The notes under the pieces are model-generated. The model saw only the letters and a program-made list of their open reading frames with translations, was not told the DNA's origin and searched no databases. From Thiohalorhabdus sp. Cl-TMA (lineage in GTDB: Bacteria > Pseudomonadota > Gammaproteobacteria > Thiohalorhabdales > Thiohalorhabdaceae), in NCBI RefSeq assembly GCF_041821045.1, contig NZ_JBGUAW010000008.1, positions 62,001 through 126,000 of the forward strand: DNA of 64,000 nt. Reading direction: 5' to 3'. The position numbers were made by a program, and so were the translations under genes. Position 1 is the first letter of the stretch. Each line of letters opens with the position of its first letter. Shown here in pieces: positions 24,245 through 34,885 of this stretch.

Positions 24245-26695
24245 TCAGGAGTCGCCAGGGCCCGTCCCGCCGCTGTCGAGCCCGACGCCGAGCATGTCTC
24301 CGAGCTGGACATCCACCCGTGGGTCGGCGAGGGGACCGTGCAGACGGAGCGGGATCACCAGGCCATTCAGGAGCGCTGGGAGCGCTTCGTCCTTTCCCCG
24401 CAGGGCCAGATCGAGCGCATAGTCCAGGTGACCTTCCGGCAGGTCCACATAACCGCTTCCGTCGGCGCGGAAGAGAGCCGCCATCGCCTTCAAGTCCCGG
24501 CTATGGATGCGGCCGTCCCGGACCTCCAGGGTGCCCTGGAGGGAACGAAAGCGGGTACCCGCGCCCCCACCGGCCGGACCGCTTCCGCCCAGCGGGGATA
24601 GGTAAGACCGAACCCGCTCAATCAAATCCAGGCCCACGAGGTTGCCCTCCCGAAGGAGATATCCGCCCGTTCCCTCCAGTGTCCGCACCATCTCCGCCGG
24701 GGTGCGGCCCCGAGCCTCCAGGTCCAGGTCCAGCCGAGCCACTCCGTCCACAAGCACCTTACCGGCCACATCCCGCTGCAAGGGCCCCACTTGTACGCCG
24801 CTGATCCGCTCCTGCAGCGCCAGCCTGGGCTTCCGCCCAGTGACGTCCCCCTGCAGCCGGCCCCGGTATCGCCCCCGGTACAAGCGGGCATGCATCGACT
24901 CCACCCGCAGCCGACCGCGGGCGGCGTGCAGGCTGGCCCGTAGCCGCTCCATTCGGACACCGCCCGCCCTGAGACCGTCCACCCGCAGACGGCCGCCGAG
25001 GGTCAATCCACGCAGGGTCCGCACGGGAACCTCGGTAAGGATCGCGGCGGCCACCCCGGCCGGCCACGGCGCCGCCGACTGCAACCGGGGCAGATACGCG
25101 TCCAGATCCAGGCCGTTTACGTGGAAATCGAATCCGATCCGCGGCTGGCGCGCACCGGCCACCAGGAGCAGGCCGCCGGTGAGCCGCGAGCGATCCAGGG
25201 TGGCGTGAAGTTGGGGGAAGGCAATGCGGGCGGACCCGCCGGAGAAAGTGGCGGCCAGCTCGGCCCGGCGGAGCACGCCCGGATCCGACCTCGGCGGAAG
25301 CGGCAGCCCCAGGCGGTTGGCCAAGGAGCGCGGATCGAATTCCGCGGTCTCCAGCCGCCCGGAGTACGTGCGAAGGTCCGGGGAATGGGCCCGGCCGGTG
25401 AAGAGCAGTCCGCCGAGCCGCCCCTCCAGACCGGCCAGGGTCAAACCTTGCGGGGCGCCGCCGAAGGCGATCCGCGCGGAAACCCGCCCCCCTTCCAGGC
25501 CGCCGGCCCGGAATCCCTCGGGGGCTCCCCGGAGCAGCCATCCCGCCACCTTGCGGCCGTGGTCCACACGAAGCGACAGCCTCCCTTCAAGCGCGGGGTC
25601 GGACAGCGGCGAACGGCCCTCCAACCTGCCTTGCACGTGCAGGCCGGCCACCGAGCCCCGCACATCCGTGAGGGACGCGCTTTGGGAGGCCCCCGAGTAC
25701 CGGAAGCCGGCTCGCAGATAGGAACGCTCCAGGGCTCCGGGAGGGAGTCTGGGCAGGGACAATCGGGCCAGGACCGCCGCCGCGCGGCCTGGATCCCGGA
25801 CCTCCGCCTTCCAATGCCCGCTCCAATCGGTCCCGCCGGAAGCGCGCCCCCCCTCCGCCTCCCCGGTCATCCGCAAGCCGAGGGCGTCCAGGAGCACACG
25901 GCCGGCCCGGAACCGGCCGGCGTCCAGATCCGCCAGGATCTCCCGCACCCGCAGGCGCCCATCGATTCGCTCTCCGGGAAGGTGGCGTCCCCGCAGGCTC
26001 AGGTCCGCCTCCAGATCCCGGGCCCGGTATTCCCGCTCCTGGGGCCGCCCGATCAAAGCGGTGGTCAGCTCCACCGTGCCCCGCGGAATGGAGTCCCGGC
26101 CGCGCAGATCCGCCGACAGCGCCAGGGGCACCCGGCGGCCCGGAGCCAGCGCACCGCTCTCCAGGCGCAGGTTTTTCAGCGCAAGGCGTCGGCCCGCTTT
26201 GCGGTCCTCCCAAATCACCTTGCCGTCGTTGACGCGGAGGCCGCCGTGGGCCAGGCCGACAACGCCGGCAAGTGGACTCCCCCCTGAGCCTCCCTCCTTG
26301 GCCGGAGACCAGTTGCCACGGCCGCTGCGGCCTCCGACCAGGTGCACCGCCAGCCCTTCCAGCGACACGGCGCCCAGACGAACCCGCCCCCGGAGCAGGG
26401 GAAGCAGCCGAATCGGACCATGGATCCGCGCCACCCGTGCCAGCGGCTGCGGCCCGAACCCGGGAGCGTCCGCCAACCGCACTTCCTGCATTTCCAGGCC
26501 GGGCCAGGGCAGAAGATCCAGGCGCATGACGCCCTGGATCTCCACCGGGCGGCCGAAATGGCGGCTCGCCAGCGCCTCCAGATCCCCCCGGTAGGCACTG
26601 GCGTCCACCAGCCAGGAAACGGCCACGGCGGCCACCAGCAGCAGCGCCGCCACCCCTGCCAGACCGGCGAGCAGGAATCTCCGCACTCGTTTCAT
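24245..26695 (-). CDS. AsmA family protein
   Basis: An 816-residue inner-membrane-anchored protein of the AsmA/TamB-related group thought to aid lipid or protein traffic to the outer membrane. One N-terminal helix (about 7-27) is followed by the AsmA signature YRGDLEALASRHFGRPVEIQG. A long beta-rich body of repeated short strands leads to the AsmA_2 region near VARLDLDLEARGRTPAEMVRTLEGTGGYLLREG. The start MKRVRRF is preferred, with GGGGGCGAAG upstream. It stands alone between a signalling protein and a divergent redoxin gene. Confidence 0.88.
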   Translation of the reverse strand: MKRVRRFLLAGLAGVAALLLVAAVAVSWLVDASAYRGDLEALASRHFGRPVEIQGVMRLDLLPWPGLEMQEVRLADAPGFGPQPLARVARIHGPIRLLPLLRGRVRLGAVSLEGLAVHLVGGRSGRGNWSPAKEGGSGGSPLAGVVGLAHGGLRVNDGKVIWEDRKAGRRLALKNLRLESGALAPGRRVPLALSADLRGRDSIPRGTVELTTALIGRPQEREYRARDLEADLSLRGRHLPGERIDGRLRVREILADLDAGRFRAGRVLLDALGLRMTGEAEGGRASGGTDWSGHWKAEVRDPGRAAAVLARLSLPRLPPGALERSYLRAGFRYSGASQSASLTDVRGSVAGLHVQGRLEGRSPLSDPALEGRLSLRVDHGRKVAGWLLRGAPEGFRAGGLEGGRVSARIAFGGAPQGLTLAGLEGRLGGLLFTGRAHSPDLRTYSGRLETAEFDPRSLANRLGLPLPPRSDPGVLRRAELAATFSGGSARIAFPQLHATLDRSRLTGGLLLVAGARQPRIGFDFHVNGLDLDAYLPRLQSAAPWPAGVAAAILTEVPVRTLRGLTLGGRLRVDGLRAGGVRMERLRASLHAARGRLRVESMHARLYRGRYRGRLQGDVTGRKPRLALQERISGVQVGPLQRDVAGKVLVDGVARLDLDLEARGRTPAEMVRTLEGTGGYLLREGNLVGLDLIERVRSYLSPLGGSGPAGGGAGTRFRSLQGTLEVRDGRIHSRDLKAMAALFRADGSGYVDLPEGHLDYALDLALRGKDEALPALLNGLVIPLRLHGPLADPRVDVQLGDMLGVGLDSGGTGPGDS

Positions 26696-26831
26696 CTTCG
26701 CCCCCTGCGCCATTGCACCGGCCGGGCGGCTTTCCCCCGGCTCGGATGGCGAGCCCGCCGAATTCCGCCCGCTCCCACCGGTCCAAAACGGAAAATCCAG
26801 CCAAGCCCACTCACCATACCGGAGGACGACC

Positions 26832-27290
26832 ATGGCTGTTGCCCGACCCGGAGAAGTCGTCGCCAACTTCCGACTGACGGACCGCCAGGGGCGGCCTGTG
26901 TCCCTTTGGGACTACAAACATCGGCGTCCCGTGGTCCTGGTGCTGCCGGAACGGGACGCATCGGGGCTGCTGAGCGGGTTCGCCGAGCATTACCCGGACT
27001 ACCGCCGGTCCGGGGGCGAGGTCCTCGCACTGGTGCCCGGCACCGCGCCCGCGGCGGAACTGCCTTTCCCGGTGCTTCGGGACCCCCGCGGTGCTACCGG
27101 GGACCGGATGACCCGGAACCGTCCCTCGGTCCTGGTCCTCGACTCCTACGGGGAGCTGTTCGCTCGCTGGGAGGGAGCGGAAGCGGCGGCCCCCGATCAC
27201 GGCGAGATCGCCGACTGGCTGTTCTTCACCCAGGTCCAGTGCGAGGAATGCGGCATCATGGCCCCCCATTGGCGGCGCACCGAAGCCTGA
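26832..27290 (+). CDS. Redoxin-fold protein lacking the peroxidatic cysteine
   Basis: A 152-residue protein with the start of an AhpC/TSA-type redoxin domain: PGEVVANFRLTDRQGRPVSLWDYKHRRPVVLVL. Where peroxiredoxins have the catalytic PxxxTxxC, this one has LPERDASG, so it cannot be a classic peroxidase. A CEEC motif near the C-terminus (residues about 138-141) is the only cysteine pair and could be redox-active or bind metal. GGAGG (26821-26825) precedes the ATG. Divergent from the AsmA gene. Confidence 0.7.
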   Translation: MAVARPGEVVANFRLTDRQGRPVSLWDYKHRRPVVLVLPERDASGLLSGFAEHYPDYRRSGGEVLALVPGTAPAAELPFPVLRDPRGATGDRMTRNRPSVLVLDSYGELFARWEGAEAAAPDHGEIADWLFFTQVQCEECGIMAPHWRRTEA

Positions 27291-27518
27291 ACCGGGACGC
27301 CGATCCCCCCTGGCCCGGCCACCGGAGTCTGCCGGACCGCCGCGTCCCCAACGTGGCGCCCCGGTCCCCCAGCGGCAGCCGCGAGCCGGGTTTCCTATTT
27401 GTTCACGGATACTTAAGGTACAAGATGGGAAACGCCGGACAAGGCGGGCGGACCTCCGTTCCGTACCCGAAGGCCGGTCCGGCTCCATTTTCCGCGTTCG
27501 TGAGGAGGACACTACCCC

Positions 27519-27836
27519 ATGGGATTTCCCGCCCGTTACGTCCTGGCCGTTCTTCTCCCGCCTGTGGCCGTAATCGGCCTCGGCCGCCGTTCCGCCACCG
27601 TAGGGCCCATCGGGGTGATCCTCCTTGCCGCGCTGGTCACCTATGCGCTCGCGCCGTGGACGCCCTGGATGATTTTGGGGGATATGTTCTGGGCGGCGGC
27701 GGCGATCTGGGCCGTGCTCACCGTCCGGGGTGCGGAGGAGGACGAGCGCCACGAGCCATTCAGCACCGCCGAGCATCACGTGAGCCCGGAGCGCCATTAC
27801 TCCGCCGAGGACCAAGCGCCCCGCGAGAAGGACTAG
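27519..27836 (+). CDS. Small membrane protein of unknown function
   Basis: A 105-residue protein with two predicted transmembrane helices (about residues 6-22 and 28-68, the latter perhaps split in two) and a hydrophilic, His/Glu-rich C-terminal tail (EEDERHEPFSTAEHHVSPERH). GAGGAGGAC (27500-27508) supports the start. Its stop overlaps the recJ stop from the other strand by four bases. No family recognised. Confidence 0.6.
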   Translation: MGFPARYVLAVLLPPVAVIGLGRRSATVGPIGVILLAALVTYALAPWTPWMILGDMFWAAAAIWAVLTVRGAEEDERHEPFSTAEHHVSPERHYSAEDQAPREKD

Positions 27837-29611
27837 GAGGCCGCGTACCCGCCGTCGGCGGAACCGGAACGCCCGGCCTCCCGGCATTCCTCCACCACCA
27901 GCTGGACACTGCGGCGGCCGCGGAAGGTGTTCACCTCAAGCCGGTAGGCCATCTCCACGGCTTCAAGCTCGGGTATACGTCCCTCGGGGGCTCCGCGGAA
28001 CTGGATGGCCTCGATGGTGAAATCGCCGCCGTCCGGGCACAGCCACATCTTTAGATGGTTGTGGCCCACCACCCGCATCTCCTGGACCCGGAAGCGTCCC
28101 TGGAACAGGGGAGGCGGGAATCCGGTGCCCCAGGGCCCGCCGCTCTCCAGCAGCTCCGCCTTGCGTAGATTGAGCTCCTCGGGGCCCAGCTCACCGTCGG
28201 TTTCCAGGCGTGGTGTCAGGGCCTCCGGATCGGCGAGCTCCCGCACGGCATTATCGAAGGCCTCCTCGAAGACGGCCAGCCGATCGGGCTCAAGCGACAG
28301 CCCGGCGGCCATGGCATGGCCGCCGAACCGGCTCAGCAGACCGTCATGGGTGGAGGCCACCCGGTCGAGAACGTCCCGTATGTGGATCCCCGCCACCGAG
28401 CGCCCGGAGCCCTTGAGTAGGCCGCCGTCCCCGGGAGCGAAGGCGATCACCGGCCGGTGGAGGCGCTCCTTGATGCGCGAGGCCACCAGTCCCACCACGC
28501 CCTGGTGCCAGTCCTCGCGGTAGAGGCAAATGCCATGGCGCTCCGCCAGGGCCGGGTCGTCCGCCAGGGCCTCCACGGCGTCGTCGTGCATGTCGGCTTC
28601 CAGGGAGCGGCGCTGCTGGTTGAGGCTGTCCAGCTCCCGGGCCAGCTCGCGGGCCTCGCCGAAATCCGCCGCCAGCAGGCAGCGGATGCCGAGGCTCATG
28701 TCCTCAAGGCGTCCGGCGGCGTTGAGCCGGGGCCCCACCACGAAGCCGAGATCCGCCCCCCGCAGCTGTTCCGGCTCCCGTCCCGCCACCTCCACCAGGG
28801 CCCGTACCCCCGGCCGCGCCTTACCGGCCCGGATGCGGCCCAAGCCCTGGTGCACCAGGATTCGGTTGTTGCGCTCCAGGGGGACCACGTCCGCCACGGT
28901 GCCCACCGCCACCAAATCCAGCAGCTCGTTGAGGTTGGGCTCCTCCAGGCCGCGGGCCGTGAACCACCCTCCCTCGCGCAGGTGGGCGCGTAGGGCCGCC
29001 ATGACGTAGAAGATCACTCCCACTCCGGCGCTGGATTTGGCGGGGAAGGGACAGCCGGGCTGGTTGGGATTGACGATGGCGTCGGCGTGGGGAAGCTCGG
29101 CGGGGGCGAGGTGGTGGTCGGTGATCACCACCGCCATGCCCCGTTCCCGGGCGGCGGCCACGCCGTCGCGGCTGGAGATGCCGTTATCCACCGTAACCAG
29201 GACGTCGGGAGCGAGCTGGTCGGCGGCTTCGGTGACGATTCCGGGGGTGAGGCCGTAGCCGAAGCGGAACCGGTCGGGGATCACATAGGTAACGCGGGCC
29301 CCCATGGCGCGCAGGGCCACCACGGAAAGAGCGGTGCTGGTGGCGCCGTCGCAGTCGAAATCGCCGACCATGCAGATGGTGGCGTCGCGCTCCATGGCGC
29401 GGGCAAGCACGCTGACGGCCTGCTCCATGCCAAGCAGGCCGTCCGGGCGTTCCAGGGCACTGGCCCGCCGTTCGAGCTGTTCGGGCGTGTGCACGCCCCG
29501 CGCGGCGTACACGCGTGCCAGGAGGGGATCGGTTCCGGCGTCTACGAGCCGCCGTTCGGCCTGCGGGTCGCGGGAGCGCGGCGTCCAATGGCGGGCACGA
29601 TGTCCGGTCAA
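27833..29611 (-). CDS. recJ: Single-stranded-DNA-specific exonuclease RecJ
   Basis: A 592-residue 5'-3' exonuclease acting in recombination and mismatch repair. DHH-family motifs are all visible: VGDFDCDGATSTAL, VTVDNGISS, VITDHHLAP and AKSSAGVGVIFYV, with the DHHA1 region near GLLSRFGGHAMAAGLSL. It starts at TTG (29611), chosen by GGGAGA upstream and by family length. The conserved neighbour upstream is a phosphoglycerate-mutase-like protein, as in many gammaproteobacteria. Confidence 0.95.
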   Translation of the reverse strand: MTGHRARHWTPRSRDPQAERRLVDAGTDPLLARVYAARGVHTPEQLERRASALERPDGLLGMEQAVSVLARAMERDATICMVGDFDCDGATSTALSVVALRAMGARVTYVIPDRFRFGYGLTPGIVTEAADQLAPDVLVTVDNGISSRDGVAAARERGMAVVITDHHLAPAELPHADAIVNPNQPGCPFPAKSSAGVGVIFYVMAALRAHLREGGWFTARGLEEPNLNELLDLVAVGTVADVVPLERNNRILVHQGLGRIRAGKARPGVRALVEVAGREPEQLRGADLGFVVGPRLNAAGRLEDMSLGIRCLLAADFGEARELARELDSLNQQRRSLEADMHDDAVEALADDPALAERHGICLYREDWHQGVVGLVASRIKERLHRPVIAFAPGDGGLLKGSGRSVAGIHIRDVLDRVASTHDGLLSRFGGHAMAAGLSLEPDRLAVFEEAFDNAVRELADPEALTPRLETDGELGPEELNLRKAELLESGGPWGTGFPPPLFQGRFRVQEMRVVGHNHLKMWLCPDGGDFTIEAIQFRGAPEGRIPELEAVEMAYRLEVNTFRGRRSVQLVVEECREAGRSGSADGGYAAS

Positions 29612-29763
29612 CCAAATCTCCCAAACGACGCCCGGATAGCGCTCTCCGCGCCCGGCCCTCCGGGAACGGGCCGAGCAGTCGCGGAGACCGGTCCGGATCT
29701 GGACAGGGTACGGCCCCCTTCCCCATCGGGAAAGGATGGCGGGGATGCCAAACGGCGGTCAGC

Positions 29764-30933
29764 TTAGCGGAAGAAGGCCTCCCAGCCAACGATTTGTCCG
29801 GCCAGCTTCTCCTCGCTGACCGGCCGCGGCCGGTTCCAGGGCCAAAGCCGTCCGGCCCGGCAGTCCAGCGCCGGGGCCGGCGGCGAGGGCTCGGCCGGAC
29901 GGGCGCCCGTGGGCGCCTCCGGACCGAGAATCACCCAGGCCGAGCGCGCCACGCCCTCCGCCAGGGCGGTAGAAAGCGGGCCGAGCCATTGTTGATCGAG
30001 CGCCTCAAGGGCGTCCACCTTGGCGCCCAGATCCCCCCGGGCCCCGGCGGCCCGCGGCCGGTCCGCCACCGCCAGCACCGGTCCGCCGGCGCTTCCCTTC
30101 TCCCGAAGGACCTCCTGGAAGTCGGACACCGGCCCCCGCAAACCGGTACCGGTCAGACGCCCCAGCCCGGAGAGATGCGGAGCCTCCCCCCATACCGCCC
30201 GCCAGGGCGGGGTTTCCGGCCGGCCCGGAAAGGCTCCGGCGCCCCAGAACCAGAGGGTGTTCACCTCGGGCCGCCCCTCCATGCGGCGGCGGCCATTCAC
30301 GGCATGGGCGGCGAGGAGCATTTGCACCTCGTTGGCCAGGCGGTGCCAAGCGGCTTCCTCCGCGCCACGCGGCAGCCCGCCTCGCGCGTCGGCGCCGATC
30401 CAGGACTCCAGGGCCACGCTACGGACGCCCGGATCCCGGGGCAGATGCAGGAGCCAGCAGCCCGGCGCGAGCACCACGAGCCGGGCACCCTCCGGCTCGA
30501 ACAGCTCGCGGTTCAGCGCTTCCGCCAGCTCCTCGGCCTCCTCCGGGTGCAAGGCGAGATCATCGGGATCGGTGACCACCGCCGCTTCCGGGGTGACGGC
30601 CAGATGGGCCGGGTCGGCGTGCAGATACCTCCCTTCGGCCGGGTCCCGGCCATCACCGTACCAGTCGATCAGACCGGCGGGCGGATCCTGGTCGGATGGG
30701 GGATGAAGGCCGAAGGCGCCGAACAGGTCCCCGCCCGCATGGACGGAATGGCCCGAGGGAGCGGCGTCGAAGGGCCGCAGGCGGCCCCGGCGGGAAAGGG
30801 CCCGCAGATTGGGAAGCTCGGCATACTGCAGGGGCGTGCGGCCACCGAGCAGATCCTGCGGGTGATCCGCCGCGCCGCGCAGCAGCAGGACGAGATCGGG
30901 GGGCAGATGCTTGCTCAAGACCGGCTCCGACAC
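29764..30933 (-). CDS. Cofactor-independent phosphoglycerate mutase-like protein (COG4255)
   Basis: A 389-residue protein with distant likeness to apgM-type phosphoglycerate mutases; it is commonly found beside recJ in gammaproteobacteria. Recognisable blocks are LLLRGAADHP, the acidic central domain, and LANEVQMLLAAHAVNGRRR with VNTLWFWGAGAFP. The metal ligands of true mutases are not clear, so it may not be an enzyme. GTG start. Function unknown. Confidence 0.72.
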   Translation of the reverse strand: MSEPVLSKHLPPDLVLLLRGAADHPQDLLGGRTPLQYAELPNLRALSRRGRLRPFDAAPSGHSVHAGGDLFGAFGLHPPSDQDPPAGLIDWYGDGRDPAEGRYLHADPAHLAVTPEAAVVTDPDDLALHPEEAEELAEALNRELFEPEGARLVVLAPGCWLLHLPRDPGVRSVALESWIGADARGGLPRGAEEAAWHRLANEVQMLLAAHAVNGRRRMEGRPEVNTLWFWGAGAFPGRPETPPWRAVWGEAPHLSGLGRLTGTGLRGPVSDFQEVLREKGSAGGPVLAVADRPRAAGARGDLGAKVDALEALDQQWLGPLSTALAEGVARSAWVILGPEAPTGARPAEPSPPAPALDCRAGRLWPWNRPRPVSEEKLAGQIVGWEAFFR

Positions 30934-30981
30934 GCGGCGGTCAAAGATTGGCGCCGTCCGTTCCTGGAGCGGCGGCCCGGA

Positions 30982-32052
30982 TCAGATGAACGCCTTGATG
31001 ACCCCTTCTACCGCGGACTCGGTGGCGTCCACCGTATAGGGCTGATCACTCTGCTCAATGGCGGTATCGGGGTCCTTGAGGCCGTGCCCGGTGAGCGTGC
31101 AGACCACCGTGGAGCCCTGGGGAATCCGACCCTCCTGGATCTCGGCCACCACGCCGGCTACGGAGGCTGCGGAGGCGGGCTCGCAGAACACGCCGTCGGT
31201 AGAGGCCAGCAGCTTCTGCGCCTCCAGGATCTGCGCGTCCTGTACCGAGTCGAACCAGCCGCCTGACTCCTGCTGGACCCGCAGGGCGCTGTCCCAGGAG
31301 GCCGGGTTGCCGATGCGGATGGCGGTGGCCACGGTATCCGGACTACCGATGCGGTGGCCCTCGATGATGGGCGCCGAGCCCGAGGCCTGGAAGCCAAGCA
31401 TGACGGGCTTGCCGCAGCGGTCCTCTTCGGCGTACTCGCTGTAGCCCATCCAATAGGCGGTGATGTTGCCGGCATTGCCCACGGGCAGGGCGTGGTAGTC
31501 CGGGGCGCGGCCCAGCTCCTCCACCACCTCGAAGGCGGCGGTCTTCTGCCCCTGCAGGCGGTGCGGGTTGATGGAGTTCACCAGGGTGATGGGGTAGTCC
31601 TCGGCGAGCTCGCGGACAATTTCCATGGCGTCGTCGAAATTGCCGCGGATCTGAATCACCTTGGCGCCGTGCATCATGGCCTGGGACAGCTTGCCCAGGG
31701 CGATCTTGCCTTCGGGGATGATGACGAAGGCGGTCATGCCGGCCCGGGCGGCGTAGGCGGCCGCCGAGGCGGAGGTGTTGCCGGTGGAGGCACACACCAC
31801 GGCGCGCGAGCCCTCCTCGAAGGCCTTAGTGACGGCCACGGTCATGCCGCGGTCCTTGAACGACCCGGTGGGGTTCAGACCCTCGAACTTGAGGTAGATC
31901 TCGCCTTCGAAGCCCAGCCTGCGGGGCAGGTTGTAGGTGCGGATACAGGGCGTGCGGCCCTCGCCCAGGCTGATGGCGTCGGCGGGATCGTCGATGGGCA
32001 GACGACCCGCATAATGCTGGATCAGGCCCGTGTACCGGGTTGCTTTGGTCAC
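30982..32052 (-). CDS. thrC: Threonine synthase
   Basis: A 356-residue PLP enzyme converting O-phosphohomoserine to threonine. The PLP lysine is Lys66 in [12 protein letters not shown]; the glycine-rich phosphate loop is [15 protein letters not shown]. The length marks the short class of ThrC. GTG start. It lies 69 bases after hom, completing the alaC-hom-thrC set. Confidence 0.95.
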   Translation of the reverse strand: MTKATRYTGLIQHYAGRLPIDDPADAISLGEGRTPCIRTYNLPRRLGFEGEIYLKFEGLNPTGSFKDRGMTVAVTKAFEEGSRAVVCASTGNTSASAAAYAARAGMTAFVIIPEGKIALGKLSQAMMHGAKVIQIRGNFDDAMEIVRELAEDYPITLVNSINPHRLQGQKTAAFEVVEELGRAPDYHALPVGNAGNITAYWMGYSEYAEEDRCGKPVMLGFQASGSAPIIEGHRIGSPDTVATAIRIGNPASWDSALRVQQESGGWFDSVQDAQILEAQKLLASTDGVFCEPASAASVAGVVAEIQEGRIPQGSTVVCTLTGHGLKDPDTAIEQSDQPYTVDATESAVEGVIKAFI

Positions 32053-32121
32053 TCGCTACTCCGTGGTATCGCCCAGGCGCGCCGGGCTCCGATACGATTG
32101 AAAACGGGGGTGGGCCCCGAG

Positions 32122-33441
32122 TCAGACCGCGTCCACCTCCTCGAGGCGGAGCAGCTGACTGGGGCCGTTGATCACGTCCAGTTGGTCGATGGCCGCCACC
32201 GCCCTGCGCATGGCGCGCTCCTTGGTGGTGTGCGTTAGCAGCACCACCGGCACATCCGTGTCACCGGGATGGGGCTCCTTCTGACGGAAGGCCTCGATGG
32301 AAATGCCCTCCTCGGAGAGGATGCGCGTCACCTGAGCCAGTACCCCCGGCTGGTCCTGGGCCTGCATGCGCAGGTAGTACTCGGTCTCCACCTCCTCCAC
32401 GTGGGCCCAGCGCGGCTCCTGCATGCCGTCGGCGCGGAAGCCCAGGTAGGGGACCCGGTACTCCGGAGAGGCGCCCAGGGTGCGCGCCACATCCACCAGG
32501 TCGCCCACCACCGCGGAGGCCGTGGGATCGGCGCCGGCGCCGGGACCGTAGTAGAGAGTCGGCCCCACGGCGTCTCCTACCACCTGCACGGCGTTGAATA
32601 CCCCTTCCACGCTGGCCAGCATGGTGTCCTCCGGGACCAGGGCCGGATGCACCCGCAGCTCGATGCCACCGTCGGGGCCATGCTTGGTAATGGCCAGCAG
32701 CTTGATGCGGTAGCCCAGCTCCCCGGCGTAGAGGATGTCCTCGCGGGTGATGCTGCGGATACCCTCGATGTGCAGGGCCTGGTAGTTGATGGGCGCACCG
32801 AAGGCCACGGCCGCCACCAGGGCCAGCTTGTGGGCGGCGTCGATGCCGTCCACGTCGAAGGTGGGGTCCAGCTCCGCATACCCAAGGTCCTGGGCCTCCT
32901 TCAGGGCATCCTCGAACTCCATGCCCTCGGTGCGCATGCGGGACAGCATGTAGTTGGCGGTGCCGTTGGCGATGGCGTGCACACTCTCTATGCGGTTGCC
33001 GGCCAGGCCCTCGCGCAGGGCCTTGATGATGGGAATGCCCCCGGCAACCGCCGCCTCGAAGGCCAGGTCCACGCCCTTTTCCCCGGCGAAGCGGAACAGC
33101 TCGTTGCCGCGCTCCGCCAGCAGGGCCTTGTTGGCCGTGACCACCGGCTTGCCGTGCTCCAGCGCCTTGCGCACCAGGGGCTCGGCATTGTCCACCCCGC
33201 CCACCAGCTCTATGACGATGTCGATTTCGGGGTCGGTGCAGATGGACTCGGCATCCGTGCCCACGTCGATGCCGTCGAGCTCCACCGGACGGGGCTTGCT
33301 CGGGTCCTTCACCGCCACCCGGGTCACCTCCAGGGAGCGGCCCAGGCGCCGCTCGAGGGGCTCGGCATTGCGGCGCAGCAGGCTCACGGTGCCGCCGCCC
33401 ACCGTGCCCAGTCCCAGAATTCCGACGCGTACTGGATCCAC
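32122..33441 (-). CDS. hom: Homoserine dehydrogenase
   Basis: A 439-residue enzyme reducing aspartate semialdehyde to homoserine. The order is an NAD(P)-binding Rossmann domain (VGILGLGTVGGGTVSLL), the catalytic domain (VVTANKALLAERG, TANYMLSRM, AELDPTFDVDGIDAAHKLA), then a C-terminal ACT domain (YLRMQAQDQPGVLAQVTRILSEEGISIEAFRQ), where threonine feedback usually acts. The start is GTG at 33441, preceded by AAGGAG; upstream residues belong to alaC read in another frame. Confidence 0.95.
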   Translation of the reverse strand: MDPVRVGILGLGTVGGGTVSLLRRNAEPLERRLGRSLEVTRVAVKDPSKPRPVELDGIDVGTDAESICTDPEIDIVIELVGGVDNAEPLVRKALEHGKPVVTANKALLAERGNELFRFAGEKGVDLAFEAAVAGGIPIIKALREGLAGNRIESVHAIANGTANYMLSRMRTEGMEFEDALKEAQDLGYAELDPTFDVDGIDAAHKLALVAAVAFGAPINYQALHIEGIRSITREDILYAGELGYRIKLLAITKHGPDGGIELRVHPALVPEDTMLASVEGVFNAVQVVGDAVGPTLYYGPGAGADPTASAVVGDLVDVARTLGASPEYRVPYLGFRADGMQEPRWAHVEEVETEYYLRMQAQDQPGVLAQVTRILSEEGISIEAFRQKEPHPGDTDVPVVLLTHTTKERAMRRAVAAIDQLDVINGPSQLLRLEEVDAV

Positions 33442-33497
33442 CTTCGGGTCTCCTTCCCCTGTAACCGTTTCCACCGATTTGCCGTTAGGGGCGGCCG

Positions 33498-34706
33498 TTA
33501 CTCCTGTGTGGAGCCCAAGGCCGCCGGGGCGTGCGTGCGCATCAACCTGCGGATATTGCGGATGGCCTGCCGGGTCCGGTGCTCGTTCTCCACCAGGCCG
33601 AAGCGCACGTAGCCATCCCCGTACTCCCCGAAGCCGATGCCCGGAGAAACGGCCACCGCGGCCTCGTCGAGCAGGAATTTGGTGAACTCCAGGGAGCCCA
33701 TTTCCCGGAAGGGCTCCGGGATGGGCGCCCATACGAACATGGAGGCCTTGGGCTTTTCCACCGGCCAGCCGGCGTCGTTGAGGCCCTCCACCAGGGTGTT
33801 GCGGCGCGCCTCGTAGACCTGCCGATTCTCCTCCACGCAGTCCTGCGGGCCCTCCAGGGCGATGATGGAGGCCACCTGGATGGGCGTGAAGATCCCGTAG
33901 TCCAGGTAGCTTTTCATGCGCTTGAGGGCGCCGATGAGCTCGGTGTTGCCGCTCGCGAAGCCCACCCGCCAACCGGGCATGTTGAAGCTCTTGGACAGGG
34001 AGTAGAACTCCACCCCGACGTCCTTGGCCCCCGGCACCTCCAGAAAGCTGTGCGCCTTGTAGTCGTCGAAGGTGATGTCCGCGTAGGCGAAGTCGTGGAC
34101 CACCCACAGCCCGTGCTCCTTGGCGAAGGCCACCACCTTCTCGAAGAACTCCGGTCCCGCCACCGCCGTGGTGGGATTGTGCGGGAAGTTGAGGATCAGC
34201 ATCTTGGGCTTCGGCCACCCCTCCCGCACCGCTCGCTCCAGCTCGGCGAAGAAGTCCACGTTGGGCCCCATCTCCACGGAGCGCAGATCGCCGCCGGCGA
34301 TCACCACCCCGTAGGTGTGGATGGGATAGGTGGGATTGGGCGCCAGAACCACATCCCCGGGTCCGATGGTGGCCAGGAGGAGATGGGACAGACCCTCCTT
34401 GGAGCCGATGGTGACGATGGCCTCGCTGTCGGGATCGAGCTCCACGTTGTATTTGTCGGCGTAGCGCTGGCACAGGGCCTTGCGCAGCCGGGGAATGCCC
34501 TGGGAGGCAGAGTAGCGGTGCGTATCCGGGCGCTGGGCCGCCTCGCAGAGCTTGTCCACGATGTGCTGAGGAGTTGGCCGGTCGGGATTGCCCATGCCGA
34601 AGTCCACCACGTCCACGCCGCGCTTGCGTGCCGCCATCTTGCGCTCGTTCACGATGGCGAAGACATACGGCGGCAATCGCTTCATGCGCTGAAAATCATG
34701 ATCCAT
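33498..34706 (-). CDS. alaC: Alanine-synthesizing transaminase AlaC
   Basis: A 402-residue class I/II aminotransferase of the AlaC (YfdZ) type that makes alanine from pyruvate with glutamate. The PLP lysine is Lys239 in [21 protein letters not shown] and VVHDFAYAD carry the usual Asn and Asp contacts. It heads the alaC-hom-thrC cluster, a common gammaproteobacterial arrangement. Confidence 0.93.
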   Translation of the reverse strand: MDHDFQRMKRLPPYVFAIVNERKMAARKRGVDVVDFGMGNPDRPTPQHIVDKLCEAAQRPDTHRYSASQGIPRLRKALCQRYADKYNVELDPDSEAIVTIGSKEGLSHLLLATIGPGDVVLAPNPTYPIHTYGVVIAGGDLRSVEMGPNVDFFAELERAVREGWPKPKMLILNFPHNPTTAVAGPEFFEKVVAFAKEHGLWVVHDFAYADITFDDYKAHSFLEVPGAKDVGVEFYSLSKSFNMPGWRVGFASGNTELIGALKRMKSYLDYGIFTPIQVASIIALEGPQDCVEENRQVYEARRNTLVEGLNDAGWPVEKPKASMFVWAPIPEPFREMGSLEFTKFLLDEAAVAVSPGIGFGEYGDGYVRFGLVENEHRTRQAIRNIRRLMRTHAPAALGSTQE

Positions 34707-34885
34707 GGGGAAAACGTGGCCTCGGCGATAGTCGGTTGAACGAATGGTGGGACGGAGAAATCCAAGAACTTTACTGACGGGGCGCTCAAGGTGTCAAATT
34801 ATCCCAGGCCGCTTTCGGGGGGAAACCGCCTTGCGCACCGGCCGCCCCCGCCGCCAGACCCATTTCGTGCACAAAAGAGGCATTC

